The translations under genes were made by a program, and so were the position numbers. A DNA stretch of 15,525 nucleotides from Pseudomonadota bacterium (GTDB lineage: Bacteria; Pseudomonadota; Alphaproteobacteria; Rhizobiales; Rhizobiaceae): the NCBI GenBank assembly GCA_023428515.1, contig JAEYXI010000642.1:1-15525 (forward strand). The letters run 5' to 3'. The notes beneath the pieces are model-generated. The model worked only from the letters and a program-made list of their open reading frames with translations. It was not told the origin of the DNA and searched no databases. Each line of letters begins with the position of its first letter. Within the stretch, counting starts at the first letter, position 1. This document shows positions 6,591 through 13,811 of the stretch, piece after piece.

Positions 6591-7364
6591 ATGGATTTCG
6601 CCGCCAGCCAGGCCGCCTTTGCCGAAGCGCTGTTCGACCCGGCGCGCGCTCTGCCGAAAGGTATCACCAGCGCCCGCGGAGAAACGGACGCGGCGCGGTT
6701 CGCCGTCTATCGCAACAACGTATATGTCGGGCTGACGGGAGCGCTCGCAAAGCGTTTCCCAGTCGTGCGCCGGTTGGTCGGCGAAGAATTCTTCGCCGGC
6801 ATGGCGCGAGTCTATGCCGGACTATACAAGCCGGTATCTCCACTGCTGTTCGAATATGGCGAGCGGTTTGCCGACTTCATCGAACGGTTCGAGCCGGCGC
6901 GGGAACTAACTTACCTGGCCGATGTCGCGCGGGTCGAGGCTGCGTGGACGAATGCATATCATGCCGAAGATGCTCAGCCGCTCACGGTCAAGGATTTGTC
7001 GGCGCTGGAACCGGACGCGCTGTGTGGTACGCGGCTCGTTCCGCATCCGGCGTCGTCGCTGATCGCTTCGCTACATCCCGTAGGTTCGATCTGGGCGACG
7101 CACCAGAACGAGACGGTGGAAGCGGTGCGCAACTGGCGTGCGGAGGCGGTGCTCGTCACGAGGCCTGCGCTGGAAGTCTCGGTGCACGTCCTGCCGTCTG
7201 ACGGCGCAGCATTCGCGGAAGCCCTGTTTGCCGGCGCAACACTCGGTGATGCAGCCGGCCGCGCTGCCGCGTCCCATGCCGGTTTCGATTTTGGTGCTGC
7301 GCTGGTCGGGCTGATCACGCTCGGCGCCTTCGGCGCGATCATTCAAGAGGACATTTCAACATGA
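6591..7364 (+). CDS. bufC1: MNIO partner protein (DUF2063), BufC1-like
   Basis: A 257-residue protein of the DUF2063 family, the usual partner of DUF692 enzymes. The N-terminal helical DUF2063 domain is recognisable by FAVYRNNVYVGLTGALAKRFPVVRRLVGEEFFAGMARVYA (about 38-77) and the following FADFIERFEPARELTYLADVARVEAAW (about 92-118). The C-terminal half is a second domain, probably for precursor recognition. In characterised MNIO systems the partner binds the precursor and presents it to the oxidase. It starts immediately after the bufB stop with no spacer, and its stop overlaps the next start by four bases (ATGA), so the three proteins are likely made in a fixed ratio. No signal peptide is present, so it should act in the cytoplasm before export. 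Confidence 0.9.
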   Translation: MDFAASQAAFAEALFDPARALPKGITSARGETDAARFAVYRNNVYVGLTGALAKRFPVVRRLVGEEFFAGMARVYAGLYKPVSPLLFEYGERFADFIERFEPARELTYLADVARVEAAWTNAYHAEDAQPLTVKDLSALEPDALCGTRLVPHPASSLIASLHPVGSIWATHQNETVEAVRNWRAEAVLVTRPALEVSVHVLPSDGAAFAEALFAGATLGDAAGRAAASHAGFDFGAALVGLITLGAFGAIIQEDIST

Positions 7365-7867
7365 GAAGCGAAGCCGACATGGTCATATCCGTCGGGCGGG
7401 AAACGCTGCTTGCAAGGGCCGAGCGGTGGTTGGCATCGATCCCGCAGTCTCTGCCGTTGCTTGCGCTGCGCTTCGCGCTCGCCGTCCCGTTCTACAAGTC
7501 AGGCATGACCAAGTGGGACGGTTTTTTAAAACTTTCCGGCGGAGCCGAGTTCCTGTTCACGTCGGAATTCAAGCTGCACATCCTTGGCCAGCAATATGCC
7601 TATCCGTTTCCCTATCTTGCGGCCTATGGCGCGGGCATTGCCGAAATCGTCCTGCCGGTGCTGCTGGTCCTTGGCCTGTTCACCCGCTTCGCCGCGCTCG
7701 GCCTTCTGGTCATGACGGCAGTCATCCAGATAACGGTGCCGGAAGGATGGGCAAACTTTCACCTGCCCTGGGCGGCGATGGCGCTGACGCTGGTCGTGTT
7801 CGGCGGCGGGAAGATCGCCGTCGATACGTTCATCCGTAAGCTGCTACCGGAGGTCGGAGGCAGATAG
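7361..7867 (+). CDS. DoxX-type membrane protein of the bufferin operon
   Basis: A 168-residue inner-membrane protein with about four hydrophobic segments (roughly 30-47, 83-103, 107-128, 134-150). Its DoxX-family features include the LRFALAVPFYKSGMTKW stretch at the first segment and the PYLAAYGAGIAEIVLPVLLVLGLFTRFAALGLLVMTA block. DoxX-type proteins are the regular last member of DUF2282-DUF692-DUF2063 operons (gigT in Cupriavidus). Their role there is unsettled; quinone-linked redox chemistry or membrane metal handling have been considered. The ATG overlaps the bufC stop (ATGA), with AAGAGG ten bases upstream. A second in-frame ATG lies at 7379. The last 24 bases overlap the 3' end of the convergent dioxygenase gene. 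Confidence 0.88.
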   Translation: MRSEADMVISVGRETLLARAERWLASIPQSLPLLALRFALAVPFYKSGMTKWDGFLKLSGGAEFLFTSEFKLHILGQQYAYPFPYLAAYGAGIAEIVLPVLLVLGLFTRFAALGLLVMTAVIQITVPEGWANFHLPWAAMALTLVVFGGGKIAVDTFIRKLLPEVGGR

Positions 7868-9397
7868 GTCGCCGAGCCATGCGCCTGCGATCGATCCATC
7901 CTCGGGCACCAGTTGATGCCCGGCATCGATCGTGTGCGTAGCGACCGTAGCGCCGTTTCGCCTCAGCCACTCATCGAGTTCCGGGCCGCGCTGGCCAAAG
8001 GGATCATTCGCGCCGGTGATCGTCAGCACCTGCATGCCGGCAAGGTCCGCTTCCGGCGGGTTGTCCAGCACTGGGACAGCCCGCAGCAGGATGGCCTGGC
8101 GTATCGTGCCGGGCTGCAACGCGATCATGGCGGCTGCGAAGTTTGCGCCGTTCGAGTAGCCGAGGAAAGTCATTTTCGCCCGATCAAGGCCGTAGCTTGA
8201 GATCGCACCATCGACGAATGCCGTGAAGGCTTCGGCCTCGGAGCGGATGTCGGCTTGGTCGAACCCCGTCATGCCGATGCGGCGAAACCAGCGCACCGAG
8301 CCTTCCTCGATGCTGCGGCCCCTTACGCCGAGCAATGTCGCGCGCGGCGCGATGCGATGCGCCAGCGGCATCAGGTCGGCCTCGCTGCCGCCGGTTCCGT
8401 GAAGCAGGACCAATGTGCTGCCGTCGGGGTCCTCGGGCGTGAAGAAGCGATGGATGAAGGGAAGTTCGCGCCGCGGCATTCTCGCCTCACCGGGCAATGC
8501 GAACTGCGGCAGCATCACCACGAGGTCCTTGCTACGGCCTGCCTCCCGCGGCGGTGTGAACAGCATCTCGCCCAGTCGTTCCGGTGTCTCGTCGATGGTG
8601 AAGCCAGGCCCGTCGGTCGCCAGCTCGAACAGCGTGCCGCCGGGCTCGCGCACATAGAGCGACGTGAAATATTTGCGGTCGTGGAAATTTGTGGGTGACG
8701 AGTTGAGGCGGGAAAGCTCGGCTTCGATTGCGCGTACCGCCGGGACGTCCGCTGCGCGGAAGGCGACGTGGTCGGCGGTGCCTGTTCCGGGGATGCCGGG
8801 CACATAGCCGGAGGCGTCGCGGATGTCGACCGCGTCGGTGTCGGACAGCATGCGCTGGATGTTTCCGTCGGCGAGGCCGTGCCGATAGCCGAAACGCTCG
8901 ACGAAGGCAGCCGTCTCCTCCGGTGTTTCGGTCAGGATGGTGACGCCGCGCAGCCGGCGAATTGCCGTTTCGGCGTCGCCCCACGGTTCTGCGGCGGGCA
9001 GGTCGACGCCGACCAGCTTGACGATGATGCCGTCCGGATCCTTGAGCCGCAGCACAGGCTCCCCGAATTCGCGCGACGGTCCCGTAACCGGTATCCCATA
9101 GCGGAGCGCCCGCGTCATCCAGTCGCCGATGCTCGCGGGAGGCACCGCGAAGGCCACTTCCGAGACCTGTCCGTTGCCGACACGGCCGGACGCGCCGTCC
9201 TCCCAGACCAGGAAAGTGATGAGCGAACCGGGCGAGCCCAGGCGGTCGCCGTATAAGAGATGCAGTTGCAGGGCGTCCTCGAAACCGCCGGTTCGCTTGA
9301 CCAGGCGGAGCCCGAGGAAGCCGACGTAGAAATCGACGTTCGCCTGGACGCTCCGCGTGATCAGCGTGACGTGGTGGATGCCTGTGGAAAACTTCAT
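7844..9397 (-). CDS. Fused MhqO-like ring-cleaving dioxygenase and MhqD-like alpha/beta hydrolase
   Basis: A 517-residue, two-enzyme fusion. Residues 1-280 contain two VOC (glyoxalase-fold) domains, beginning at GIHHVTLITRSV and RGVTILTETPEETAAF. Likely metal ligands are His9, His210 (GTADHVAF) and Glu258 (GTLFELATD), the His-His-Glu set of type I extradiol and hydroquinone dioxygenases such as MhqO. Residues ~326-517 form a carboxylesterase/phospholipase-like hydrolase: HGTGGSEAD (oxyanion region, 333-341), nucleophile Ser415 in GYSNG, Asp465 in TGANDPFG and His494 in DAGHQLVPED. In Bacillus the two activities are separate genes (mhqO, mhqD) in quinone detoxification. The fused protein could open a hydroquinone ring and then hydrolyse the product. 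The start ATG has only a weak ribosome-binding site. The substrate is inferred, not shown. Confidence 0.88.
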   Translation of the reverse strand: MKFSTGIHHVTLITRSVQANVDFYVGFLGLRLVKRTGGFEDALQLHLLYGDRLGSPGSLITFLVWEDGASGRVGNGQVSEVAFAVPPASIGDWMTRALRYGIPVTGPSREFGEPVLRLKDPDGIIVKLVGVDLPAAEPWGDAETAIRRLRGVTILTETPEETAAFVERFGYRHGLADGNIQRMLSDTDAVDIRDASGYVPGIPGTGTADHVAFRAADVPAVRAIEAELSRLNSSPTNFHDRKYFTSLYVREPGGTLFELATDGPGFTIDETPERLGEMLFTPPREAGRSKDLVVMLPQFALPGEARMPRRELPFIHRFFTPEDPDGSTLVLLHGTGGSEADLMPLAHRIAPRATLLGVRGRSIEEGSVRWFRRIGMTGFDQADIRSEAEAFTAFVDGAISSYGLDRAKMTFLGYSNGANFAAAMIALQPGTIRQAILLRAVPVLDNPPEADLAGMQVLTITGANDPFGQRGPELDEWLRRNGATVATHTIDAGHQLVPEDGSIAGAWLGDLSASDLR

Positions 9398-9423
9398 GGT
9401 TCTGCTCGCTCAACGCCTGTCGC

Positions 9424-9445
9424 CGGATAACCCGGAGGTTATCCG
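9424..9445. promoter_or_regulatory. Perfect 9-bp inverted repeat, candidate operator
   Basis: CGGATAACC and GGTTATCCG are separated by four bases (CGGA) and lie 27-48 bases upstream of the dioxygenase start codon. This is the right place for a repressor operator of that gene, for example of a MarR or TetR type, but no cognate regulator gene is adjacent. As RNA it would form a stable tetraloop hairpin in its leader, the alternative explanation. Confidence 0.45.
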
Positions 9446-9615
9446 CGTTTCGCCGCGGTCGCGAGCGTCGAGCCGCATCAAATGATGTCAGCAGCCGGGA
9501 GACCTCGGACGCCTCGACGGACTTTCCGACTTGATCTGGCGGATATCATCGTCGAAAAGACTTGCTACCGCCTTCGCCTGTCGGGGAAGTGATTTCCTTG
9601 GCATCCTGCATCCCT

Positions 9616-9634
9616 AGGGGCATGATGCCCTTTT
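9616..9634. other. Short palindrome between divergent genes
   Basis: GGGCAT and ATGCCC flank a single G at 9618-9630 and are followed by TTTT. Read on the plus strand it could form a small four- to six-pair stem plus T-tract like a weak terminator. It overlaps CCCTAGGG (9612-9619). It stands 20 bases before the GNAT-like gene, so an operator is as likely as a terminator. The rest of the 253-base gap 9398-9650 shows nothing else I can support apart from the inverted repeat at 9424-9445. Confidence 0.3.
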
Positions 9635-9650
9635 AGCGCGAGAAAGAGGC

Positions 9651-10082
9651 ATGAGGGCCAGAACAGCCACAGTCGGCGACCTGGAGATCGTGTTCCGCAG
9701 CCTGTCGAAGCGCTTGTCGGAAGAATACCGCGCGGCCGGGCTCGGAACCCAGGCCGTGCAGGATCGCCTGACGATGAACCTGAAGGAAGGCCGCGCCCAC
9801 AGCCTTCTCGATGACGACGGCAATGTCATCGCCATCATCGCCTGGCATGAGGACGACGTCGCGCATACGCTGTTCGCGGCCAGGGAAACTTTCTTCTCCG
9901 CATCGACGGTCCGTTTTTGCCGGCGGCACGTCCGCCAGATGCAGGCGCTTACCGGCAACCTTCCCTTCCAGCATCGAAGCTGGCTCGTCGGCCCCGACGT
10001 GACGAGATGGTTCCGGATCATCGGCTTTGTTGAGAAGAACCAGGAGCCGGGATCGATCCTGTTCGAACTGCCGCCCGCATGA
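9651..10082 (+). CDS. Small GNAT-like protein, function unknown
   Basis: A 143-residue protein that looks like a compact acetyltransferase (GNAT) fold. It has an N-terminal R-x-A-T-x-x-D-L start, a beta-strand pair around DDDGNVIAIIAWHEDD (53-68), and a C-terminal element ending in TRWFRIIGFVEKNQ, resembling the typical 'lies beside a poorer GF' GNAT ending. The canonical acetyl-CoA loop (Q/R-x-x-G-x-G/A) is not clear, so it may belong to the divergent phage Gp13/DUF2833-like group or be inactive. The ATG at 9651 has AGAGG only one base away, a poor spacing; no better in-frame start is visible upstream. It is convergent with the LacI gene, with a 43-base gap. Substrate and role are unknown. 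Confidence 0.6.
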   Translation: MRARTATVGDLEIVFRSLSKRLSEEYRAAGLGTQAVQDRLTMNLKEGRAHSLLDDDGNVIAIIAWHEDDVAHTLFAARETFFSASTVRFCRRHVRQMQALTGNLPFQHRSWLVGPDVTRWFRIIGFVEKNQEPGSILFELPPA

Positions 10083-10125
10083 CCGCTCCAGTCGGGTCGT
10101 ATAAAGGCCTATAGCGCGCTCCGGT

Positions 10126-11151
10126 TCACCCTGTCGCCGGACTTGATCGGACCGGCGCGCAACTGTCGCCCACCACCAGGGATGGCTGGAACACGATGTT
10201 GCGCTGCTCGACGTCGCCGCCGCGCCTGATGCGGTCGACAAGCAGCCGCACCGCCTCGTTGGTCATGTCGACGAGCGGATGCTCGGTGCGTGTCAACCGG
10301 GGACGCAGGCCGCCGATCCCGGGGATCGTGTCCGTCGAGGCGATCGAGATATCGATCGGACATCGCAGTCCGAGATCGGCGATGGCGCGCATCGCGCCCA
10401 GCGCCATCAGGCCGCTCGCGACGTAGAGCGCAGTCGGTCGGTCGGGTTGTTCGAGCAGACTGCGGGCCACCGAATAGGCCGCGTCCTCCCGGAACTCGCC
10501 CGAACGCACGTCGCGCGGCTCGGGCGCAAGGCCGCGCGACTTCATCGCCGCCAGCATTCCGTCGAGGCGGCCGCGTCCCGTGGTCAGGTGTAACGGTCCG
10601 GTAATCGAGCCGACGCGCGTGTGGCCGAGGTCGAGCAGGTATTCCGTCGCCTGGCGGCCTGCCGAGACGTTGTCGATCGTGATGCTGTCAGACTTGTCGT
10701 CTTCGACGGTGCGCCCGAACAGCACGGTGGGAAGCGGCTTCTCGTCGCTGTCATGTTGAAGGTGCTTGGTGAAGTCGCCGACCGGAACCAGCAGCACCCC
10801 GTCGCAGGAGAGCATGCGCACGCGGCTCAGGATGCGCTGCTCGGCTTCGGGTTTCTCGTCGCTGTTGAACACTACCAGCGAATAGCCCCACGCCGCGACG
10901 GCGGCTTCCGCCGCCCAGACGACGCGCGAGAAGAAGGGGTTGGCGAGGTCTGCCACGACCAGCGCAATCAACTGGCTGCGACCGCGCTTGAGGTTCTGCG
11001 CCGCCAGGGAGGGCGCATAATTCAATTCCTTGATGGCGGCGAGCACGCGAGCGCGCAGCGGCGGGCTCACATAGGCGGAATCGTTGATGACGGCCGACAC
11101 AGTCGCGGTGGACACGCCTGCCGATCGCGCAACGTCTTTGATGGTTGCCAT
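10126..11151 (-). CDS. LacI-family transcriptional repressor
   Basis: A 341-residue LacI/GalR regulator. The N-terminal headpiece is textbook (ATIKDVARSAGVSTATVSAVINDSAYVSPPLRARVLAAIKELNYAPSLAAQNLKRGRS, residues 2-59) with the hinge helix at NYAPSLAAQNLKRG. A periplasmic-binding-protein-like effector domain follows (LIALVVADLANPFFSRVV..., DGVLLVPVG, TIDNVSAGRQATEYLLDLGHTRVGSITG, TALYVASGLMALGAM, ISIASTDTIPG). It is divergent from an ABC sugar-importer operon across a 143-base intergenic region containing two related 18-bp operator-like palindromes. It most likely represses that operon and itself until a sugar-like ligand binds. The ligand cannot be told from the sequence. Confidence 0.93.
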   Translation of the reverse strand: MATIKDVARSAGVSTATVSAVINDSAYVSPPLRARVLAAIKELNYAPSLAAQNLKRGRSQLIALVVADLANPFFSRVVWAAEAAVAAWGYSLVVFNSDEKPEAEQRILSRVRMLSCDGVLLVPVGDFTKHLQHDSDEKPLPTVLFGRTVEDDKSDSITIDNVSAGRQATEYLLDLGHTRVGSITGPLHLTTGRGRLDGMLAAMKSRGLAPEPRDVRSGEFREDAAYSVARSLLEQPDRPTALYVASGLMALGAMRAIADLGLRCPIDISIASTDTIPGIGGLRPRLTRTEHPLVDMTNEAVRLLVDRIRRGGDVEQRNIVFQPSLVVGDSCAPVRSSPATG

Positions 11152-11159
11152 ATCAAACC

Positions 11160-11177
11160 GAGCTAATCGTTTAGCTA
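11160..11177. promoter_or_regulatory. Candidate LacI operator O1
   Basis: GAGCTAATCGTTTAGCTA is an 18-bp palindrome with seven of nine symmetric pairs and the central CG typical of LacI operators. It begins nine bases upstream of the lacI-type start codon. On the minus strand it reads TAGCTAAACGATTAGCTC, which shares 13 of 18 bases with O2. Its position predicts autorepression. Confidence 0.6.
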
Positions 11178-11228
11178 AGTGTTACTGCATCAAATGCCCA
11201 TGTCTAGGCCAAATGCTGCAAAAATCGC

Positions 11229-11256
11229 TTGATCAACGAACTTCTTTGCTTAAGCT
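11229..11256 (+). promoter_or_regulatory. Possible sigma-70 promoter of the ABC operon
   Basis: TTGATC (11229-11234) and TAAGCT (11251-11256), 16 bases apart, are the best -35/-10 pair upstream of the binding-protein gene. Operator O2 begins at the last base of the -10 and covers the expected start point, which suits repression. The -10 match is only moderate. Confidence 0.35.
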
Positions 11257-11273
11257 AGCGAAACGGTTCGTTA
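11256..11273. promoter_or_regulatory. Candidate LacI operator O2
   Basis: TAGCGAAACGGTTCGTTA is an 18-bp palindrome with seven of nine symmetric pairs and a central CG. It lies 21 bases before the start of the binding-protein gene, just upstream of its strong GGAGGGAGG ribosome-binding site (11283-11291). It shares the frame TAGCnAAACGnTTnGnT with O1, so both are probably bound by the same repressor. Confidence 0.65.
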
Positions 11274-11294
11274 CGTGTAGCTGGAGGGAGGATC

Positions 11295-12236
11295 ATGAAA
11301 AAGTTTGTAGTGGGCGCCGCCGTGGTGGCGATCGGACTCGGTGTCGTGCCGGCGATGGCGCAGGACAAGCCGCTTGTCGGGATCGTCTCGATCTCGGCGA
11401 CCGAGGCCAACAATGCGCGCTACATCAGCGGAGCCGAGACCGCGGCCAAGGAGCTTGGCTGGGAGGTTTCGGTCATCGATGCGGCAGGCAGCGCCGACCA
11501 GGCGAATGCCGCGATCCAGAATTTCGCGCAGCGCGGCGCCGCCGCGATCGTCGACATGGTGTTCCCCTTCTCGTCGATCGGCGCCGGGCTGGACGCCGCG
11601 AAGTCGGTGAACATTCCCGTCGTCACTTGGGGCGGCGGACTGGGCAGCACGGTCGCCGCGACGAACGGCTCCGGCGGGCCGATGGTGGTGCCGGTCAATG
11701 AGCTGATGCTCAAGGACCTCGAGGGCAACGGTTCGCTCCTGGCGCTGACCTATCGCACCGGCGAGGTGTGCAGGAATCGCGAGGTCGAGCTCGACAAGGC
11801 TCTGACCGCCTATCCCGATATCAAGGTCACCAAGAACGAGGTGCGCATTCCCGGTTATTTCGAGGACGGCGCGCAATATGCCAACGCCTGGCTCGCCGCG
11901 CATCCGGCCGGTGATGAGAAGCTGGCGATCTGGGGCTGCTGGGACGATCCGGCGATCGGCGCCATCGGCTCGCTGCGCGCGCAGGGGCGCGACGACGTCA
12001 AGGTCTACGGCGTGAACGGCAATGCCCAGGCGCTCGAGAACATCAAGAACGGCTTCATGACAGCTACCGCATGGCAGGACAGCTATACGGAGGGCTACGA
12101 CATGATCAAGCTGCTGCCCGAGATACAGAAGGCCGGCGCGGACTGGCAGCCCAAGGCGGTGGAAGTGCCCGCCGTGCTGGTCACCAAGAATACGGTCGAG
12201 CAGTTCGTCGCCGAACACCCCGATGCCCTCAAGTGA
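11295..12236 (+). CDS. ABC sugar-type substrate-binding protein
   Basis: A 313-residue periplasmic binding protein of the ribose/galactose class (Peripla_BP_4). A Sec signal peptide (KKFVVGAAVVAIGLGVVPAMA, cleavage near Ala22) is followed by the usual two-lobe fold beginning PLVGIVSISATEANNARYISGAETAAKELGW. Later lobe motifs are AAIQNFAQRGAAAIVDM, IPVVTWGGGLG and LAIWGCWDDPAIGAIGSLRAQG. Aromatic residues in the ligand region (Trp112, Trp213, Trp216) suit a ring-shaped ligand. Two cysteines in the mature protein (159 and 215) could form a disulfide. It is the first gene of an importer operon, with a very strong ribosome-binding site, in keeping with the high dose such proteins need. The ligand is not recognisable; the protein does not closely resemble RbsB, XylF or ChvE by eye. 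Confidence 0.92.
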   Translation: MKKFVVGAAVVAIGLGVVPAMAQDKPLVGIVSISATEANNARYISGAETAAKELGWEVSVIDAAGSADQANAAIQNFAQRGAAAIVDMVFPFSSIGAGLDAAKSVNIPVVTWGGGLGSTVAATNGSGGPMVVPVNELMLKDLEGNGSLLALTYRTGEVCRNREVELDKALTAYPDIKVTKNEVRIPGYFEDGAQYANAWLAAHPAGDEKLAIWGCWDDPAIGAIGSLRAQGRDDVKVYGVNGNAQALENIKNGFMTATAWQDSYTEGYDMIKLLPEIQKAGADWQPKAVEVPAVLVTKNTVEQFVAEHPDALK

Positions 12237-12257
12237 GTTTCGGCGTAAAAACCGATC

Positions 12258-13811
12258 ATGAACCACATGTCCGGGACAATGGGGACGCCCTCGGCGCCCC
12301 CATTCATTTCAGCGGCCGCGGTGACCAAGTCGTATGGCGGCGCGCAGGCGTTGCGCGGCGTGTCGCTGTCGATCGCGCCCGGGGAGGTGCACGGCCTGGT
12401 CGGCGCCAACGGGGCCGGTAAGTCCACGCTGATCAAGATCCTCGCGGGGCTGACGGCGCCCGACAGCGGCGAGATCACCGTCGACGGCCAGGCAGCCGTC
12501 ATCGGCTCGCCGCACCGCGCCAACGAACTCGGCATGAGCTTCATCCACCAGGAACTCGCCTTCGTGCCCGGGATGACGGTGCTCGAGAACATCATGCTCG
12601 GCCTGCCCAAGAAGACCCGTCTCGGCATGGTCGACTGGAGCGCGATGGCGCGCGAGGTCGCGCCGATCGCCAAGCGTGTCGGCGTCACGGCGCCGCTTCA
12701 CGCGACGGCCAAGGGGCTGTCGACGGCCGAGAACTGGCTGATCAACATCACCCGTGCGCTGGTGCGCAAGGCGCGGCTCATCGTCATGGACGAGCCGACC
12801 GCGTCGCTGTCGGCCAGCGAGTGCCAGAAGCTGTTCGCCATCATCCGCGACCTGTCGGCGTCGGGCGTGGCGGTCCTCTATGTCTCGCACCGGCTGGACG
12901 AAATTCTCGACCTGTGCAGCCGGGTGACGGTTTTTCGCGACGGCCGCTCGGTGGCGGAACTTGCCGGCGAGCAACTCACGCGTCCCGCCCTCGTAGAGGC
13001 GATCGTCGGCGGCGCCGTGGAGCACTTGACCAGGACGCAGGACGAGGCCGCAAAAGGCGAGATCGTGCTCTCGGTGCGAGGAATGCAAAGGCTGCCCAGC
13101 GTCAAGGAGGCTAGCTTCGACCTGCATCGCGGCGAGATATTGGGGCTCGCCGGGCTGGTCGGGGCGGGCCGCAGCGAACTGGCGCGCCTGCTCTACGGGG
13201 CGGACCTGCCCGATGCCGGGACAATGGTGCTGGAAGGCAAGCCATATGCGCCGAGGACGCCGTCCGCCGCCGTGCGCGCCGGGCTCGGGCTTGTGCCGGA
13301 GGAGCGGCGCACTGACGGTCTGCTGCTCACCAAATCAGTCGCCTTCAACATCAGCCTGACCAATCTGAACGCGATCCTCTCCAACGCCATGCTGCCGTTC
13401 ATCAGCTCGCGCAAGCGCACCGGCATGGCAGACAAAATTATTCGCGACCTCGCCATCAAGGCGCGGTCGCCGGACCAGCCGGTCGGGCGGCTCAGCGGCG
13501 GCAACCAGCAGAAGGTGGTGATCGGCCGCTGGCTGCAGTCGTCGCCGAAGGTGCTGATCCTCGACGAGCCAACGCGCGGCGTCGACATTGGCGCGCGTGG
13601 GGAAATCCACCGGCTGATCCGCGACCTTGCCGTCAAGGGCATGGCGGTGCTGGTCATCTCCTCCGAGCCGGACGAATTGCCCGACCTGTGCGATCGTGTG
13701 CTTGTAATGGCCGAGGGGCGCATCGTGCGCGAGCTTTCGGGCAAGCATGTCACGCGCAGCGCAATCATCGAAGCAAGCTATGCCGCAATGGCTGAAGGGG
13801 TTCCCGCATGA
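12258..13811 (+). CDS. ABC sugar importer ATPase (two nucleotide-binding domains, RbsA/XylG type)
   Basis: A 517-residue double ATPase of the CUT2 class. Domain 1 has Walker A GANGAGKST (49-57), Q-loop Gln98, Walker B LIVMDEPTASL (174-184) and His211. Its signature is degenerate (GLSTAENWLINITRAL rather than LSGGQ). Domain 2 starts near 265, has an altered Walker A (GLVGAGRSE, 299-307, no Lys-Ser/Thr), a canonical signature LSGGNQQKVVIGRW (412-425) and Walker B VLILDEPTRGVDIG (432-445). This asymmetry is normal for RbsA-like proteins, where the domains share one good composite site. The ATG at 12258 has a poor Shine-Dalgarno; in-frame ATGs at 12267 and 12279 are alternatives, as the first ~15 residues are not conserved-looking. 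The stop overlaps the permease start (ATGA). Confidence 0.95.
   Translation: MNHMSGTMGTPSAPPFISAAAVTKSYGGAQALRGVSLSIAPGEVHGLVGANGAGKSTLIKILAGLTAPDSGEITVDGQAAVIGSPHRANELGMSFIHQELAFVPGMTVLENIMLGLPKKTRLGMVDWSAMAREVAPIAKRVGVTAPLHATAKGLSTAENWLINITRALVRKARLIVMDEPTASLSASECQKLFAIIRDLSASGVAVLYVSHRLDEILDLCSRVTVFRDGRSVAELAGEQLTRPALVEAIVGGAVEHLTRTQDEAAKGEIVLSVRGMQRLPSVKEASFDLHRGEILGLAGLVGAGRSELARLLYGADLPDAGTMVLEGKPYAPRTPSAAVRAGLGLVPEERRTDGLLLTKSVAFNISLTNLNAILSNAMLPFISSRKRTGMADKIIRDLAIKARSPDQPVGRLSGGNQQKVVIGRWLQSSPKVLILDEPTRGVDIGARGEIHRLIRDLAVKGMAVLVISSEPDELPDLCDRVLVMAEGRIVRELSGKHVTRSAIIEASYAAMAEGVPA

Noticed and set aside
9482..9592. A 36-codon ORF in the gap upstream of the dioxygenase
   Set aside because: No ribosome-binding site, no recognisable features, and length expected by chance.
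10083..10125. A terminator between the GNAT-like gene and the LacI gene
   Set aside because: The TATAAAGGCCTATA stretch is only weakly symmetric and has no T-tract.
12720..12770. Degenerate first signature and altered second Walker A in the ABC ATPase, as signs of decay
   Set aside because: This asymmetry is normal in RbsA/XylG-type double ATPases.
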